A stretch of 64,000 nt of DNA from Verrucomicrobiales bacterium. GTDB lineage: Bacteria > Verrucomicrobiota > Verrucomicrobiia > Verrucomicrobiales > DEV007. The stretch is from NCBI GenBank assembly GCA_030730365.1, contig JANQVJ010000056.1, forward strand, positions 1-64,000. The letters run 5' to 3'. Shown here in pieces: positions 1 through 9,646 of this stretch. The translations under genes and the position numbers were made by a program. Under the pieces are notes generated by a model. That model had not been told where the DNA came from, searched no databases, and saw nothing but the letters and a program-made list of their open reading frames with translations. Position 1 is the first letter of the stretch. Each line of letters starts with the position of its first letter.

Positions 1-55
1 GCTCCTAGCTCCTAGCTCCTAGCTCCTAGCTCCTAGCTCCTAGCTCCTAGCTCCT
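1..55. repeat. Heptanucleotide tandem repeat (GCTCCTA)n
   Basis: Seven full copies of GCTCCTA and a partial eighth run from the window edge to just before the DUF58 start, so the array may continue further left. Because 7 and 3 are coprime, TAG occurs in every frame of both strands (the reverse unit is TAGGAGC), so the tract cannot be read through as protein. Heptad periodicity fades into the next gene's start (CATGACT, CGTGACT, CCTCACG). It sits where a ribosome-binding site or leader would be expected. Confidence 0.95.
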
Positions 56-61
56 CAACTC

Positions 62-976
62 ATGACTCGTGACTCCTCACGCGATTTTCTAGATCCGGCT
101 GTTCTCGGCAAACTCCTCGGACTGCAGCTCAATGCGCGTTCCCCCATGATTGGGAATGTGTCAGGACGCCACCGCAGTCCCGTGCGGGGCTCGGCGATCG
201 AGTTTGCGCAGTATCGCAAGTATGTCCAGGGCGACGACACCCGCCGCCTCGACTGGCGCACCTGGGGCCGCACCGATCGCTATTACATTAAGGAATTCGA
301 AGCGGACACGAACCTGCGTCTCTGTCTCATCGTCGACACGAGCGGTTCGATGGGCTACGGCGAAACCGGTGCCACCCGACTCGACTACGCCCGCCGCCTC
401 TCCGGCACCCTCGCCTACCTCGCCGGTCAGCAGGGCGATGCGATCGGTCTCTACAGCGGCGCGGTCGGCTTCCAGCGCGAGACCCCGCCGCGGCGCGGCC
501 CCCAGCATCTCGGACTTGTTCTCGACCAGATTGCCAAACTCAAGGCCGGAGGCGAAACCGGGCTCATCAAGGCCATCCACGAGGCCGCGGAAAAAATCCA
601 GCAACGCGCCCTCATCGTCATCATCTCGGACTTCCTCTTTCCTCCCGAACCGCTCCGCGAAGCCTTCCAGCACCTCCGCTTCCGCAAGCACGACGTCTCG
701 GTCTTTCACCTCCTCGACCGGCAGGAGATCGACTTCACCTTTGATCGTCCTACGCGCTTCATCGATCTCGAGGGGGGCCCCTCGCTTCTCGCCGATCCCA
801 CTCTCATCCAGCGGCGCTACCGCGAGGCGGTGAAACAGTATCTCGACACGATCAACGACATCGTGAACCACTCCGCCGTCGACTACCACCGGACCTTTCT
901 CGACGAAGCCTACGATCAGGTCCTCGCGCGCTTCCTCATGGGGCGCAATCCCAAAACGGCCCGCACCGCGAGATGA
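62..976 (+). CDS. DUF58 domain protein (VWA-like fold)
   Basis: 304 residues. The N-terminal part carries the DUF58 hallmarks: FLDPAVL-like entry, a GRHRSP segment, and YVQGDDTRRLDWRTWGRTD around residues 55-75. A VWA/MIDAS-like DTSGSMGYG follows near residue 95. DUF58 proteins usually act with a MoxR AAA+ ATPase and membrane-bound BatA/VWA proteins, probably in assembly or activation of periplasmic or membrane complexes; the exact role is unknown. The end overlaps the next gene by four bases (ATGA), indicating translational coupling. A MoxR gene, if present, would lie left of the window. No clear Shine-Dalgarno precedes the ATG; the upstream sequence is the heptamer repeat. Confidence 0.93.
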   Translation: MTRDSSRDFLDPAVLGKLLGLQLNARSPMIGNVSGRHRSPVRGSAIEFAQYRKYVQGDDTRRLDWRTWGRTDRYYIKEFEADTNLRLCLIVDTSGSMGYGETGATRLDYARRLSGTLAYLAGQQGDAIGLYSGAVGFQRETPPRRGPQHLGLVLDQIAKLKAGGETGLIKAIHEAAEKIQQRALIVIISDFLFPPEPLREAFQHLRFRKHDVSVFHLLDRQEIDFTFDRPTRFIDLEGGPSLLADPTLIQRRYREAVKQYLDTINDIVNHSAVDYHRTFLDEAYDQVLARFLMGRNPKTARTAR

Positions 977-3042
977 GTTTCCTGCAGCCCATCCTCCTCA
1001 TCGGACTGCCGCTCGCGCTCTTGCCGGTCATCATTCACCTGATCAATCAGCACCGTCACCGCACCGTGCGGTGGGCGGCGATGATGTTCCTCCTTGATGC
1101 GAAGAAGATGACAAAGGGCCTCGCCCGCCTGCGGCAGATCCTCATCCTCGCGATGCGCGTCCTCGCCATCGCCACGCTCGTTTTTGCCGCGAGCCGCCCC
1201 CTCGCCGGAGGCTGGGCCGGATTCACCGGAGGGAAGGCCGACACGCTCGTCATCCTCCTCGACCGCTCCGCCAGCATGGAGCAGCAGAATCTCGAAACCG
1301 GCGAGTCGAAGCGCTCCACCGCCCTCGCCCGGCTCACCGACCTGATCGAAAAAACCGCCTCGGGCAGCGAGATCATTCTCATCGACAGCGCCACCCTCGA
1401 CCCGGTTAGGATCACCGACGCCGCCGCCCTGCGCGATCTGCCCGCGACCGCCCCCACTGCGACCTCGGCCGACATCCCGGCGATGTTGCAAAAGGCGGTC
1501 GACTTTCTCGTCACGAACGAGAGCGGACGAACCGACATCTGGGTCGCTTCGGACCTCAGCCAAAATGATTGGAAACCCGGTTCAGGTCAATGGCAGGCCC
1601 TGCGCTCCGATCTCGCCGCTCGGGAATCCGTGCGACTTTTCCTGCTCACTTTTCCCTCGATCGAGAGCAACAACCTCTCCGTCACCGTTAGTGAGGTAAA
1701 ACGTCGCCGCACCCCTGAGGGACTCCGCCTCGTCATGGACCTCGCCATTCGCCGTCAGGGCCCGGCGGCGGAAGCGGGCGATCAAACCGTCCCCGTCGAG
1801 ATCACGCTGAACGGCACCCGCACCGTCGATGAGATGACGATCAGCGGTCCCGAACTCGTCCGCCTTGGCCACACCATCGAACTGGGGACGGGCAACGAAC
1901 GCGGCTGGGGTCGCCTTGACCTGCCCGCCGACGACAATCCCGCCGACAACCACGCCTTTTTTGTCTTCGACGAACCGGCCTCCCGCCAAACCGTCATCGT
2001 CAGCGACGATCCGCCGACCGCAGAGGCGATCCGCGCCGCCGCCTCAGCCTCGACCGACCATGGTGTGACCCACGAGGCGACCATCATTGCAACCACTGAC
2101 ATCACCCGGATCCCGTGGGAAGACACCGCCCTCCTCTTCTGGCAAGCGCCCCTGCCCGCGCCGGACACCTCCACCGCCACCCTGCTGCAGCAACACATTT
2201 CGGCCGGACGGAGCCTCGTCCTCCTGCCTCCCTCCGACGAGGGCGGAGCCGAACTCTTCGGGGTCAAGTGGGGCGACTGGATCGGCGGCGGCGACTCCGC
2301 TCTCAAGGTCAACTGGTGGCGGACAGAGTCCAGTCTCCTCGCCAACACCCGCAACGGCTCGCCCCTTCCGGTAGCGGAGCTCAGCGTCTTTAAGACACGT
2401 CTTTTCAGCGGGGAAACCCAGTCACTGCTGAAACTGGAAAGCGGCGAGTCTGTCTTCAGCCGCGTCATTCCCGATGCCCCGGCCGGCGAAGAAGAGAGTG
2501 CCGCAGCAGCCTCCGCCCGCGGTCTCTACGTCTGGGGCACCCTGCCCCGCACCGATCACTCCAGTCTCGCGACTGACGGAATCGTCTTTTTTGTGATGAC
2601 CCACCGCGCCCTCGAAGAAGGAGCCAACGCCGTCTCCCGCGCGCAGGCCCGCGGGGCAAATTTTGCTGCTTTGTCAGGATTTCAAAAGGTGGAATCTCTC
2701 TCTCTCGGTCGGGACACGGACAAGCTCCTCGCGCCCGGTCTTGCTGCCGGAGCTTACGCCTCGGGCGCCGGTGATGAAGACCGCCGCCTCATCGCTCTCA
2801 ATCGTCCCGCCACCGAAGACGACAATCGTGTCCTCAACCCCGAAGCCCTCGAGGCCCTCCTTGCTGGCGTCGACTACCGCCAAATCAACGACGAGGTCGG
2901 GAGCGGATCCTCGCTTGCCTCGGAAGTCTGGCGCGCCTTCCTCATCGCCATGGCTCTCGCCCTCATTGCCGAAGCCGCCCTCTGCCTCCCTCCCAAACCG
3001 GAAGAGGAATCCAACCGCGTAGCACGGGCTTCCAGCCCGTAA
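973..3042 (+). CDS. BatA/VWA domain membrane protein
   Basis: 689 residues. The first about 75 residues are a BatA N-terminal domain: a membrane segment, a HLINQHRHRTVRW-like turn, then a second membrane segment. A VWA domain follows with MIDAS motif LLDRSASM near residue 95. A long extracytoplasmic part follows, and a C-terminal membrane helix (about residues 650-675) precedes the stop. It is coupled to the DUF58 gene by a four-base overlap. The last residues (RVARASSP) are encoded by a REP-like palindrome, so the C-terminus looks recently rewritten by that repeat. It probably works with its neighbours as a membrane-anchored VWA complex; the substrate is unknown. Confidence 0.9.
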   Translation: MSFLQPILLIGLPLALLPVIIHLINQHRHRTVRWAAMMFLLDAKKMTKGLARLRQILILAMRVLAIATLVFAASRPLAGGWAGFTGGKADTLVILLDRSASMEQQNLETGESKRSTALARLTDLIEKTASGSEIILIDSATLDPVRITDAAALRDLPATAPTATSADIPAMLQKAVDFLVTNESGRTDIWVASDLSQNDWKPGSGQWQALRSDLAARESVRLFLLTFPSIESNNLSVTVSEVKRRRTPEGLRLVMDLAIRRQGPAAEAGDQTVPVEITLNGTRTVDEMTISGPELVRLGHTIELGTGNERGWGRLDLPADDNPADNHAFFVFDEPASRQTVIVSDDPPTAEAIRAAASASTDHGVTHEATIIATTDITRIPWEDTALLFWQAPLPAPDTSTATLLQQHISAGRSLVLLPPSDEGGAELFGVKWGDWIGGGDSALKVNWWRTESSLLANTRNGSPLPVAELSVFKTRLFSGETQSLLKLESGESVFSRVIPDAPAGEEESAAAASARGLYVWGTLPRTDHSSLATDGIVFFVMTHRALEEGANAVSRAQARGANFAALSGFQKVESLSLGRDTDKLLAPGLAAGAYASGAGDEDRRLIALNRPATEDDNRVLNPEALEALLAGVDYRQINDEVGSGSSLASEVWRAFLIAMALALIAEAALCLPPKPEEESNRVARASSP
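3019..3040 (+). repeat. REP-like palindrome, first of an inverted pair
   Basis: GTAGC prefix followed by ACGGGCT-TCC-AGCCCGT, a perfect 7-bp stem at 3024-3040. It overlaps the 3' end of the BatA/VWA gene and supplies its last codons. The element at 3118-3141, read on the minus strand, has the same GTAGCA prefix and the same stem-loop plan, so the two form an inverted pair. Confidence 0.8.
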
Positions 3043-3117
3043 ACCGCCCCTCGACACCCGACCACCCTTCAATCTTTTTCACGCTCTTTCCGAACGCGGC
3101 TTCACTCATCCCACGAT

Positions 3118-3141
3118 ACATGGGCAGGATGCCCATGCTAC
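3118..3141 (-). repeat. REP-like palindrome, second of an inverted pair
   Basis: CATGGGC-AGGAT-GCCCATG forms a 7-bp stem, followed on the plus strand by CTAC. Read on the minus strand it starts GTAGCATGGGC, matching the family prefix seen at 3019. The pair fills most of the gap between the BatA/VWA gene and the next VWA gene. Confidence 0.8.
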
Positions 3142-3154
3142 TTTTCTCACTACC

Positions 3155-5350
3155 TTGACCCTAACCAACAGCGAACTCACCTTTGCCTGGACACCGACGA
3201 TGGTTGTCTTCGGCATCGCCATGCTCATCGCGACCGGTGCTCTCGGGTTCATGATCTGGAAAAGGAGCCTTTACTCGACCGCGACGGGATGGCTCGAAGT
3301 CCTGCGTTTTCTCATCGTCGCCTGCGTTGCCCTCACTCTTAATCAGCCCGAATGGCGCGAGACCTTCGAGCCCGACCGCAAGCCGGTCATCGCCGTGCTG
3401 CGGGACGATTCAGGCAGCATGAAAACCGAAGACATCGTCTCACCCGATGCTGCGGAGATCGCGCCCGCGTCCCGCGAGTCCGTCGCCGCTACCCTGACCG
3501 CTCCGGAGACGTGGAACTCGCTCAACGAGGAATTCGAAATCACGATCGAACCCTTTTCGGGGGACGCCTCCGCAGGCACCGACATCGAAGGTGCCCTCTC
3601 CGGCATGCTCGACCGCTACCCGAACCTGCTCGGCCTCGTCCTCATCTCGGACGGCGACTGGAACAGCGGCGAACCGCCCGCCCGCGCCGCCTCGCGGTTT
3701 CGCATGAGCAATATTCCCGTCTTCACCGTCCCCGTCGGCAGCGAGACACGCCTCCCCGATCTCGCCGTGACGGCCTTCGACGTGCCCACCTTCGGGATCG
3801 CCGGCAAGCCGGTGCGCCTCCCCTTCACCCTCACGAGTGCCCTCTCCCGCGACCATGGTGCCGTCCTCGAAATCAAAACGAGCGAAGGCGAGACTCTCAA
3901 CAGTGACATTACGATCCCCGCGATGGGTCGTCTCCAGGACACAATTCTCTGGACGCCCCAGGCGGTCGGAGACTTTGAACTGACCCTCACCCTGCCTGCA
4001 GCGGACGAGGAACGCGATCCTGACAACAACACCCTTTCCGCCCCCATCTCGATCCGCAAAGAGGAGCTCAAAGTTCTCCTCATCGAGTCCTATCCCCGCT
4101 GGGAATACCGCTACCTCCGCAACGCCCTCGAGCGCGATCCCGGAGTCGAGGTCAGCTGCCTGCTCTTTCATCCCGACGTCAGCGCCCTCGGCGGCGGGCC
4201 CGGGTATCTCGAGGCCTTTCCCGAAGCGGAGGTGCTCTCGACCTTCGACGTCATCGTGCTCGGAGACGTCGGCGTGGCCGAAGGCCAGCTCACCCTCGAT
4301 CAGGCCAACGCCCTCAAAAATCAGGTCGCGAGTCAGGCAGCCGGACTTGTGCTCATGCCCGGCTTCCGCGGCCATCAACTCAGTCTGCTCGAGACCGAAC
4401 TCGACGACCTTTTCCCCGTCTTTCTCGACACCGCCCAGCCGCGCGGCTGGGGGTCGGCGACACCGGGACAGTTTGAGCTGACCGAACTCGGCGCCCGCAG
4501 TCTCCTCACCCGTCTCGAAGACACCGAGAACGCGAACGCCAATCTCTGGGCCTCGCTCCCCGGCTTCCAGTGGTATGCCGGAGTGACTCGCGCCAAAGCC
4601 GGATCCGAGGTCCTCGCGACGCACAGTTCCGAGACGAACCGCTACGGGCGCATCCCTCTCATTGTCACCAAAACCTACGGGACCGGCAAGATCCTCTTCA
4701 TGGGAACGGACGGAGCCTGGCGCTGGCGCAAGGGCGTCGAGGACAAATACCATTATCGATTCTGGGGCCAGGTGGCCCGCTGGATGGCCTACCAGCGGAA
4801 CATGGCGAGCGACGAACTGATGCGCCTGTTCTTCTCCCCCGACCGCCCCCGCACCGGCGACACGCTCACCCTCAATGCCAATGCCATGAGCGTGGGCGGC
4901 GAACCGCTCCAGTCCGCCACCGTCAACGTGCAGATCAAAACGCCCTCCGGAAAAATCGAGACCGTGCGGCTGCAGCCGGGCGGCGAAGAGCAGTGGGGTC
5001 TTTTCACCGGCAGCTACGTGCCCTCCGAACCGGGCGAACATCAGCTCACGATGACCTGCGCCGAAAACGGAGGCACTCTCGAGACCGCTCTCACCGTGCA
5101 GGGCACCACTCTCGAACTGGTCGGCCAACCGGCCCGCCACGACGTCATGGAAGAGATCGCCCGCATCACCCGCGGCGAGATGCTCGCCACTCCCGATCCC
5201 GTCCTCATCAAAGAACGCATCGCCGCCCTGCCCGAACCTGAACCGCTCGAACGCCGCCTCCGACTCTGGGCGCACCCGGTCTGGATCGGCTTGATCGTGC
5301 TGCTGCTGACCGGATTCTGGATCGGACGGAAGGTCGCGGGGGCGGTGTGA
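3155..5350 (+). CDS. VWA / glutamine-amidotransferase-like membrane protein
   Basis: 731 residues from a TTG at 3155; an ATG at 3200 (residue 16) is an equally good start and still keeps the first membrane helix. Two N-terminal membrane segments (about residues 15-60) precede a VWA-type region with LRDDSGSMKTED near residue 85. In the middle, around residues 305-425, lies a class-I glutamine-amidotransferase-like fold (VLLIESYPRWEYRYLRNAL, later VIVLGDVG) of the kind found in such Planctomycetes/Verrucomicrobia proteins. A membrane helix ends the protein. It is third in the DUF58/BatA operon, after a gap holding two REP-like palindromes. Function is unknown beyond a likely extracytoplasmic scaffold or stress role. 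Confidence 0.86.
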   Translation: MTLTNSELTFAWTPTMVVFGIAMLIATGALGFMIWKRSLYSTATGWLEVLRFLIVACVALTLNQPEWRETFEPDRKPVIAVLRDDSGSMKTEDIVSPDAAEIAPASRESVAATLTAPETWNSLNEEFEITIEPFSGDASAGTDIEGALSGMLDRYPNLLGLVLISDGDWNSGEPPARAASRFRMSNIPVFTVPVGSETRLPDLAVTAFDVPTFGIAGKPVRLPFTLTSALSRDHGAVLEIKTSEGETLNSDITIPAMGRLQDTILWTPQAVGDFELTLTLPAADEERDPDNNTLSAPISIRKEELKVLLIESYPRWEYRYLRNALERDPGVEVSCLLFHPDVSALGGGPGYLEAFPEAEVLSTFDVIVLGDVGVAEGQLTLDQANALKNQVASQAAGLVLMPGFRGHQLSLLETELDDLFPVFLDTAQPRGWGSATPGQFELTELGARSLLTRLEDTENANANLWASLPGFQWYAGVTRAKAGSEVLATHSSETNRYGRIPLIVTKTYGTGKILFMGTDGAWRWRKGVEDKYHYRFWGQVARWMAYQRNMASDELMRLFFSPDRPRTGDTLTLNANAMSVGGEPLQSATVNVQIKTPSGKIETVRLQPGGEEQWGLFTGSYVPSEPGEHQLTMTCAENGGTLETALTVQGTTLELVGQPARHDVMEEIARITRGEMLATPDPVLIKERIAALPEPEPLERRLRLWAHPVWIGLIVLLLTGFWIGRKVAGAV

Positions 5351-5413
5351 GGTAAGTTCGGCCGCCTCCCCTTCCCGATTGACTCCCCCTTCTCTCTCCC
5401 GCATTCTTAGCCC

Positions 5414-6724
5414 ATGACGACCGCACCTCCACGTCTGCGACGACGGGCTCTTTCACTTCTGCTCTTCATCGCCTTCGCCACCTTCCTCCTCGCTCCCGCG
5501 CTGGCGCAGACAACGGTGCCCGAGGCGACGCTCGCGCCTGCTGCTCCTCCAGCCCCGGCGGATGCGCTCCGTCTCCCGGGAGTCTCGCTCGCCGAAGGGA
5601 TTACCCAGGTCACGGGAGTGGCGATCTCGCCGCTCCTGGGCGTTTGCGGGGTGGGAACCTGGCAGTATTTCATGACGAGTCCCGAGCAGCGCCACCTGCT
5701 GCCGTGGTTCTGCCATCCCGTCGCCTGGGGCATCGGATTCGGGATCCTCGGTCTCGGTTTCACCAAAGACCTCTTCGGATCGGCGATGCCGGCGATTTTG
5801 AAAAAGCCTTTTGATCTGGTCGAACTCTTTGAGGACAAGCTCAGCGCGATCGTCGCGGGCACGGCCTTTCTTCCCTTCCTGACGAGCCAGCTCTCGCAGC
5901 ACTTTGCGGCAAAGGCTCCGGCAACGGCGGAGTTCTCGTCGGCGCTCTCCGGTTCGGGGCTGGCTTTTATCACGCCGGAACTGGCGGGATCGTCGATCTT
6001 CCTGCTCGCGGTGTTTCTACCCTTCTCCCTGATCGCCTTTTTTGCGGTCTGGCTCACGAGCCATTCGCTCAACGTCCTCCTGCTCCTCTCGCCTTTCAGC
6101 ATTCTCGACCTCCTTCTGAAGGTCTCACGAGGGATCCTCCTGGGATTCATGGGACTGCTCTATTTTATCAGTCCGGTCGTTGCCGCGGTTCTTTGCGGCA
6201 TCGTCATCGCCATCGCGATCTACCTCGCTCCGCGTTCCTTCCGCCTCTGCGTTTTCGGCACGGTCATGTCGGTCGACTTCCTGCGATCACTCGTCCGCAA
6301 TGAATCGAAAAGCGGCAAAACGCGGGCCTTTCTTGCGCGTCAGGGAAGTGCGCCCCTGCCCGCCAGGACTTTCGGCACGCTCAGGAAAGACGACGAAGGT
6401 CGGATTGTTTTTTCGAGCCGCTTCCTCCTCTTCGGTCCTGCCCGTATCCTGACACTGCCGGACGGCGAAAGCCTCTCGATGCAGAAGGGACTGCTCTTTC
6501 CCTCGGTCCGCGTGCGGCTCGATGACTCGGAGAAGACGGAGACGCTCCTCCATCTTCTCCCCCGCCATCGCCACGACCTCGAAGCGGTTGCCGCGACTCT
6601 CGGCATCGGGGCGATCCACGATCATTACGTGGGACGCGGGATGAAGGCCATCACGCGCTGGGCGGCGGAGACCTTTCCGACGAAGTCACTGCCAGGTCCG
6701 GGGGATTCGACGGTGGTTTCGTGA
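5414..6724 (+). CDS. Hypothetical multi-pass membrane protein
   Basis: 436 residues. It starts with a signal-like segment (RRALSLLLFIAF... ending ALAQ, about residues 10-32). Several hydrophobic stretches follow: about 100-116, 155-165, and a long cluster at about 195-290. The C-terminal third is soluble. I recognise no family. It follows the VWA gene by 63 bases on the same strand, so it may belong to the same transcription unit. It converges with selB, leaving only 12 bases between stop codons, with no obvious terminator there. Confidence 0.75.
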   Translation: MTTAPPRLRRRALSLLLFIAFATFLLAPALAQTTVPEATLAPAAPPAPADALRLPGVSLAEGITQVTGVAISPLLGVCGVGTWQYFMTSPEQRHLLPWFCHPVAWGIGFGILGLGFTKDLFGSAMPAILKKPFDLVELFEDKLSAIVAGTAFLPFLTSQLSQHFAAKAPATAEFSSALSGSGLAFITPELAGSSIFLLAVFLPFSLIAFFAVWLTSHSLNVLLLLSPFSILDLLLKVSRGILLGFMGLLYFISPVVAAVLCGIVIAIAIYLAPRSFRLCVFGTVMSVDFLRSLVRNESKSGKTRAFLARQGSAPLPARTFGTLRKDDEGRIVFSSRFLLFGPARILTLPDGESLSMQKGLLFPSVRVRLDDSEKTETLLHLLPRHRHDLEAVAATLGIGAIHDHYVGRGMKAITRWAAETFPTKSLPGPGDSTVVS

Positions 6725-6736
6725 GAGGGCTCCGTA

Positions 6737-8683
6737 TCACTCCGGCAAACGCCGATCATCGCCTTCTCTAACAGTCACTTTTTCCTCGTCGAGCTTTTCG
6801 AGCAGAGGCATAAGAATGCGCCTGACCGTGCCGGTGTGCTGCCGCAGATCGCTCGCGGTCGCTTTCCCGTGTGACTGGAGATACTCGACGATCTGCGTTT
6901 TGATCCTCTCATAGCCGGCGCTGGAGATGACCGTCTTCGCATCGAGATCGATCACTTCGCCCATGTTCACGAGAAAGCGGAGCGCTTTTTCCTCGGAGGC
7001 ATTCGTTGCCGTCTCGCCCTTGTTGGGCGGCGCGATGAGATCCGAGGCGAGGCGCTGACGCACGAGTTCGCCGGCCTTGATCAGTTCGGGCGGGAGCTTG
7101 GGCTGGTGATTGCGGTGGCGGATATTCGGCCCCGCCTTGGCGAAGTCCCCCCCGAGTAATCCGGCGAGGAGCGCGTCGAAAAACTTAGCCGAGGGCAGTT
7201 CGGGACTCATCATCGTGCGGAGGTCCCGCAGCGGCAACCCGAGATGGTCGGGATGCTCGCGGTGGGCGGCTTTCACCCTGTCCCCGGCGAGGCGCGAGAG
7301 ACGCTTCCACCATCCGCTTTCAAAAATCCACTCTCCGCTCTGCACCACCTCGCCGCTCCCGAGCATGGCCTCGATCCCGGCCCGAATCTGCGTGATACTG
7401 AACCGCGACCTGGCGAGGAGCGAGGCCCGATGAACGGCTTTGTCTCGGGCCAGTTGCGTCCGCAGGAGCACGTCGAGATCGTCGAAGTGATCGCGTCGCG
7501 CCTCGAGAAACTCCGCCTGAAAAGGCTTTCGAAAAGCCCTGCGGTTCGCGTCCTCGTCGAGGACGACGCCTCCGGCAAGGGTTAGCCCGGCCGAGGCATC
7601 ACGAAGGACGAAGCTGTCGCCGATGAAGACATAAACGGGATCGCGAAAGCGCAGTTCCGCGAGGACGGATTCGCCCGGCTCGAGAGCGCGCTGTCCGAGG
7701 AGATGCAGCCGGGCGGGACATCCGGTGCTGCCGTGGTGAAACATCACTTCGCGTCCGGTGCGGAGGGCGCGGGTCGATTTGCGCATCCCGCGGATTCCCC
7801 GATCCGATTTGGTGATGAGGACGTCGATCGCGGTGACGGCGGATCCGAGACTTGGCAAGGTGAGGACATCCCCACGCGCCACTCCCGTTCGTGCGGCGTC
7901 GCCGGAGTCACGGACCGCGAGGCCGGCGAGATTCAGCGCTGTGCGGGTGCCGGGAGTGACGAGATCGGTCGCGCTCCCGTGGGACTGGGCGCTGCGAACG
8001 TGGGCCGCGAGACCACCGGGCTGCACAACGAGTTCGCTGCCCGTCTTGATCGGCCCGTCGATGAGGGTTCCCGTCACGACGGTGCCGACGCCCTTGAGGG
8101 AAAAAGCGCGGTCCACCGGCAGTCTCGGTTTACCACTATCGCGGACCGGACCCGCCGCGGTGAGCAATCCCGCCATGGCGGCGCGAAGTTCGGGAATCCC
8201 CTGCCCCGTGTGGGAAGAGACGGGCACGACCGGAGCATGCTCCCACGCGCCGCCCTCGAGATTTTCCCTGAGGTCCTCCAGGACAAGCTCGAGATCGTCG
8301 GCCAGATCGACCTTGGTCAGGGCGATAACGGCCCGCTTCACCCCGAGATACTGGAGGATCTGATAGTGCTCCTCCGTCTGCGGCATCCAGCCATCGTCGG
8401 CCGCGACAATGAAAAGGGCGAGATCGATCGCCCCGACCCCGGCGACCATGTTTTTGACGAAGTCGGAATGCCCCGGCACATCGACGACCCCGACGACGAG
8501 CTTGTCCCCGCTGCCGTCGGTCGCTTCGAGATCGAGTTCGGCAAAGCCCAGTTCGATCGTCATGCCGCGTCGTTTTTCCTCGGGGAGACGATCGGGGTCT
8601 GTCCCCGTGAGCGCCACGATCAGCGAACTTTTACCGTGATCAATGTGGCCGGCGGTTCCGAGGATGAAGTGACGGGTGGACAT
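6737..8683 (-). CDS. selB: Selenocysteine-specific elongation factor SelB
   Basis: 648 residues, close to the usual SelB size. SelB delivers Sec-tRNA to the ribosome at UGA codons followed by a SECIS hairpin. The GTPase P-loop [11 protein letters not shown] starts near residue 11, switch-[14 protein letters not shown] is near residue 68, and TKVDLADD gives the guanine-specificity motif. EF-Tu-like domains follow, then the C-terminal winged-helix region that binds SECIS RNA. It is the last gene of the minus-strand selD-selA-ABC-selB operon, 39 bases after the second permease. A working SelB predicts UGA-encoded Sec in this genome, and two such genes are visible nearby. Confidence 0.97.
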   Translation of the reverse strand: MSTRHFILGTAGHIDHGKSSLIVALTGTDPDRLPEEKRRGMTIELGFAELDLEATDGSGDKLVVGVVDVPGHSDFVKNMVAGVGAIDLALFIVAADDGWMPQTEEHYQILQYLGVKRAVIALTKVDLADDLELVLEDLRENLEGGAWEHAPVVPVSSHTGQGIPELRAAMAGLLTAAGPVRDSGKPRLPVDRAFSLKGVGTVVTGTLIDGPIKTGSELVVQPGGLAAHVRSAQSHGSATDLVTPGTRTALNLAGLAVRDSGDAARTGVARGDVLTLPSLGSAVTAIDVLITKSDRGIRGMRKSTRALRTGREVMFHHGSTGCPARLHLLGQRALEPGESVLAELRFRDPVYVFIGDSFVLRDASAGLTLAGGVVLDEDANRRAFRKPFQAEFLEARRDHFDDLDVLLRTQLARDKAVHRASLLARSRFSITQIRAGIEAMLGSGEVVQSGEWIFESGWWKRLSRLAGDRVKAAHREHPDHLGLPLRDLRTMMSPELPSAKFFDALLAGLLGGDFAKAGPNIRHRNHQPKLPPELIKAGELVRQRLASDLIAPPNKGETATNASEEKALRFLVNMGEVIDLDAKTVISSAGYERIKTQIVEYLQSHGKATASDLRQHTGTVRRILMPLLEKLDEEKVTVREGDDRRLPE

Positions 8684-8722
8684 GCGGGGGGCGAAAAGGG
8701 TGAAGGAAAAGCAGACTCGGGT

Positions 8723-9646
8723 CTACCGCAACCACCGGCGAAGCGCCATCGAAAAAAGATCCCCGATAACGATAACGGAACCGCCCAGGAGCACATAGAA
8801 GAACATCTGATCCCAGAAGAACCCCTTCGACAGCGCGATGAGTTTCCCGAGCGTCAGCAGCCCCAGCATCCCGAGGACGGTGGCGTCTTTGACGCAGGTC
8901 TCCCATCGGTAGAAAAAGTAGATGAGGAAGCGGTTAAACACGCCGGGCAGGATCGTCGTGGCAAAGGTCGAGGACCGCCCCTGGCCTGCGGCAAACGCGC
9001 GGACGGCTGGGGCATCATCGGTGTTTTCCACGACCTCGCCCCAGAGTCGCCCGAGGATCCCAAGATTGTGAATCGCCAGCGCGAGCACGAGCGGCCAGAA
9101 CTGAAGTCCGAGCATGGAGATGAGGAGAAAGGCGATGAGGTATTCCGGCACGGAGCGGGAGAGGACAAATCCGAAGCGAACGAGCGGACCGATCATTTTC
9201 CAAAACATCGCCGCGAGGGTGCCGGTATTCCCCGCCCGAAGCCCGAAGGGATCGACCCGCGCGAGGCGACGGCTTGCGAGAGGCAGCAGGGGCAGGACGA
9301 CCGTGCCCGCGAGAATAATCGCCGCCGTCGCGGCCGCGAAAGTCATAAGGAGCGCGAGAAATCCCTCGTCGATCAGGAGATTCCACGCCCAGGGCAGGGC
9401 ATCGCTCCAGTCGCCTGACTGCCGCACCGGAGCTGGAACGAGCTCATTGAGAAAGTTCTTAAAGTTCAGCCAGCGCCGTTCCGCCGGGAGCCGGCCGAGC
9501 AAGGGAGTGCTCGAAAGCCAGGCCCACACGATGCCTGACACCACCACCACCGCACTCAGCCGCAGGAAGGGACTGCGGGCGCGCTGCCGCCGCAATTCGT
9601 CCACGCGGGCGAGCCTATCGTCCGGAGAGGTCAGGGCACCGCTCAT
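8723..9646 (-). CDS. PhnE-type ABC transporter permease (second), selenium locus
   Basis: 307 residues with about six hydrophobic segments. The cytoplasmic coupling loop reads AFAAGQGRSSTFATTILPGVFNRF (EAA-like) near residues 215-240, typical of phosphonate-family (PhnE) permeases. Its start overlaps the end of the preceding permease by four bases. With the neighbouring ATPase and lipoprotein it would form an importer of a small oxyanion. The placement between selA and selB makes selenate, selenite or another selenium compound the most likely substrate; this is inferred from context, not from binding-site residues. Confidence 0.85.
   Translation of the reverse strand: MSGALTSPDDRLARVDELRRQRARSPFLRLSAVVVVSGIVWAWLSSTPLLGRLPAERRWLNFKNFLNELVPAPVRQSGDWSDALPWAWNLLIDEGFLALLMTFAAATAAIILAGTVVLPLLPLASRRLARVDPFGLRAGNTGTLAAMFWKMIGPLVRFGFVLSRSVPEYLIAFLLISMLGLQFWPLVLALAIHNLGILGRLWGEVVENTDDAPAVRAFAAGQGRSSTFATTILPGVFNRFLIYFFYRWETCVKDATVLGMLGLLTLGKLIALSKGFFWDQMFFYVLLGGSVIVIGDLFSMALRRWLR

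Noticed and set aside
3440-5404. 654-residue open frame on the minus strand opposite the VWA gene
   Set aside because: The plus strand encodes clear VWA and amidotransferase-like motifs with membrane helices; the antisense frame is low-complexity and results from high GC codon use.
7703-9418. 571-residue plus-strand frame opposite selB and the permease
   Set aside because: selB is unmistakable on the minus strand; the frame is rich in Gly, Arg, Asp and Glu without a domain.
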